From: Methylotenera sp.
GTDB lineage: Bacteria > Pseudomonadota > Gammaproteobacteria > Burkholderiales > Methylophilaceae
Assembly: GCA_013141495.1 (NCBI GenBank)
Contig: JABFQV010000006.1
Location: 62,001 to 126,000 of the forward strand
Reading direction: 5' to 3'
DNA: 64,000 nucleotides
Part shown: positions 63,215-64,000 of the stretch, piece after piece
Layout of the letters: every line of letters starts with the position of its first letter
How positions within the stretch are numbered: position 1 is the first letter of the stretch
Position numbers and translations under genes: made by a program
Notes under the pieces: model-generated
The model's input: only the letters and a program-made list of their open reading frames with translations
Databases searched by the model: none
What the model was told of the DNA's origin: nothing

Positions 63215-64000
63215 GTGCGTAACAAACTCATACAAATTAACGACCGTATTATTACCGGACTAGCGCTTGCGACTATTGCGTGTTTAATCGCCTGGAGTGG
63301 TGCGCTCCTTCGGTTTGATAACTTTTGTTACGATATAGGTAGTACTTTTAGCTTCAAACCGGCGCCCGGTAATATTGTGATCGTTGCAGTCGATGAAGCA
63401 AGCCTGAGCAGCATGGGCCCTTGGCCGTGGTCCCGTATCGTGCATGCTGAGTTAGTGAGTAAACTCAGCGCAGCACGCCCGCGTGTGATTGGTCTGGACC
63501 TGGATTTTTCTGAGCCAGAGCTTAATAATCCTAATGTTGATAATGTGTTTGCTGGTGCCATAGGGCAAGCTAAAAATGTAGTGTTGCCAATTTTGTTAGA
63601 GCAGTCTTACATTGGCTCCGGAATTAAACAAAGGATGCCGCTCCCCAGTTTTGCATATCAGGCTGCGATGCTGGGGCGCGTACATTTCTCTTTAGACTCA
63701 GATGGTATTGCCAGAGGTTTTTATCTATGGGAAGGTCTCTCGGCAGATGGCTTAAATGCAACTGGTTTGCCGCATTTTTCTCAATCAGTTTCCCAGGTGG
63801 CAAACTCGCTTCCTTCTGGCTTTGATGTTAATCCACCAGCGATTAAAGTAGCCGATCCTATTGCGTTTGAACAAGGCGGGTTTGTTTCTGCTCGGCTGGC
63901 TTCTTCTCAACCGCGAAAGATTAATTTTTTTGGACCACTTGAACATTTTCAGCGTATTTCTTATACCAAGGTGTTGGCGGGTGATTATTCGCCTGATTTC
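63215..64000 (+). CDS. CHASE2-domain sensor protein, 3' end outside the window
   Basis: The frame is open from a GTG at 63215 to the window edge (262 codons, no stop). An N-terminal membrane helix (ITGLALATIACLIAWSGALL) is followed by a CHASE2 extracellular sensor domain: IVIVAVDEASLSSMGPWPWS, RPRVIGLDLDFSEPE, RVHFSLDSDGIARGF. Such domains usually precede membrane helices and a histidine kinase, adenylate cyclase or diguanylate cyclase module. Which one cannot be seen here. A histidine kinase is favoured by the response regulator 148 bases upstream. TATAAT at 63202-63207 is too close to be its own normal promoter. Confidence 0.85.
   Translation, partial: MRNKLIQINDRIITGLALATIACLIAWSGALLRFDNFCYDIGSTFSFKPAPGNIVIVAVDEASLSSMGPWPWSRIVHAELVSKLSAARPRVIGLDLDFSEPELNNPNVDNVFAGAIGQAKNVVLPILLEQSYIGSGIKQRMPLPSFAYQAAMLGRVHFSLDSDGIARGFYLWEGLSADGLNATGLPHFSQSVSQVANSLPSGFDVNPPAIKVADPIAFEQGGFVSARLASSQPRKINFFGPLEHFQRISYTKVLAGDYSPDF

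Overview
The window looks like a chromosomal segment of a methylotrophic betaproteobacterium, most likely Methylotenera or another member of the Methylophilaceae. The main evidence is a tetrahydromethanopterin (H4MPT) C1-transfer cluster at 56.1-62.1 kb (beta-RFAP synthase, mtdB, an ATP-grasp protein, mch, a RimK-like ligase and a CitG-like protein). Complete biotin, arginine and dTDP-rhamnose gene sets and a moderate GC content fit this. The assignment is inferred from gene content, not from a database search.

Layout. 0-2.6 kb: the 3' part of gpsA, trmL, a small secreted protein and comF. 2.7-7.4 kb: biotin operon bioB-F-H-C-D. 7.4-14.7 kb: assorted housekeeping and hypothetical genes (YgiQ radical SAM, TraB/GumN, lipocalin, EamA transporter, GNAT) with a tandem 53-bp hairpin repeat. 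15-18.4 kb: argD, argF and argG, closed by a strong terminator. 18.7-37.7 kb: an accessory region built around a two-partner secretion system. 37.8-38.9 kb: a TIKI-fold-like protein. 39-40.3 kb: a surface-adhesin-E/alpha-carbonic-anhydrase fusion. 40.5-45.2 kb: rnhA, dnaQ and rfbBACD. 45.2-55.7 kb: queD, an HDAC-like amidohydrolase, rsgA, an M48 protease, orn, glgA, crcB, a glutathione peroxidase, ppsR and ppsA. 56-62.1 kb: the H4MPT cluster. 62.4-64 kb: an OmpR-type response regulator and the start of a CHASE2 sensor that runs off the window.

The accessory region is the most interesting part. A TpsB transporter and a 2093-residue TpsA exoprotein ending in a GHSRG hydrolase-like domain are followed by about 11 kb of broken tpsA 3' ends. 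Each retained toxin-like tail is followed by a small exported protein, usually a lipoprotein, and five such pairs overlap by the four bases ATGA. Four near-identical copies of a 70-71-bp element with inverted ends, plus one related inverted-repeat pair, sit at the edges of nearly all the fragments. I read this as an array of orphan toxin/immunity cassettes, like orphan CdiA-CT/CdiI modules but with exported immunity candidates, in which the small inverted-repeat elements mark the recombination boundaries. A cytochrome P450 gene and one further lipoprotein are embedded in the array as apparent cargo.

I saw no rRNA, tRNA, CRISPR array, prophage or complete insertion sequence.
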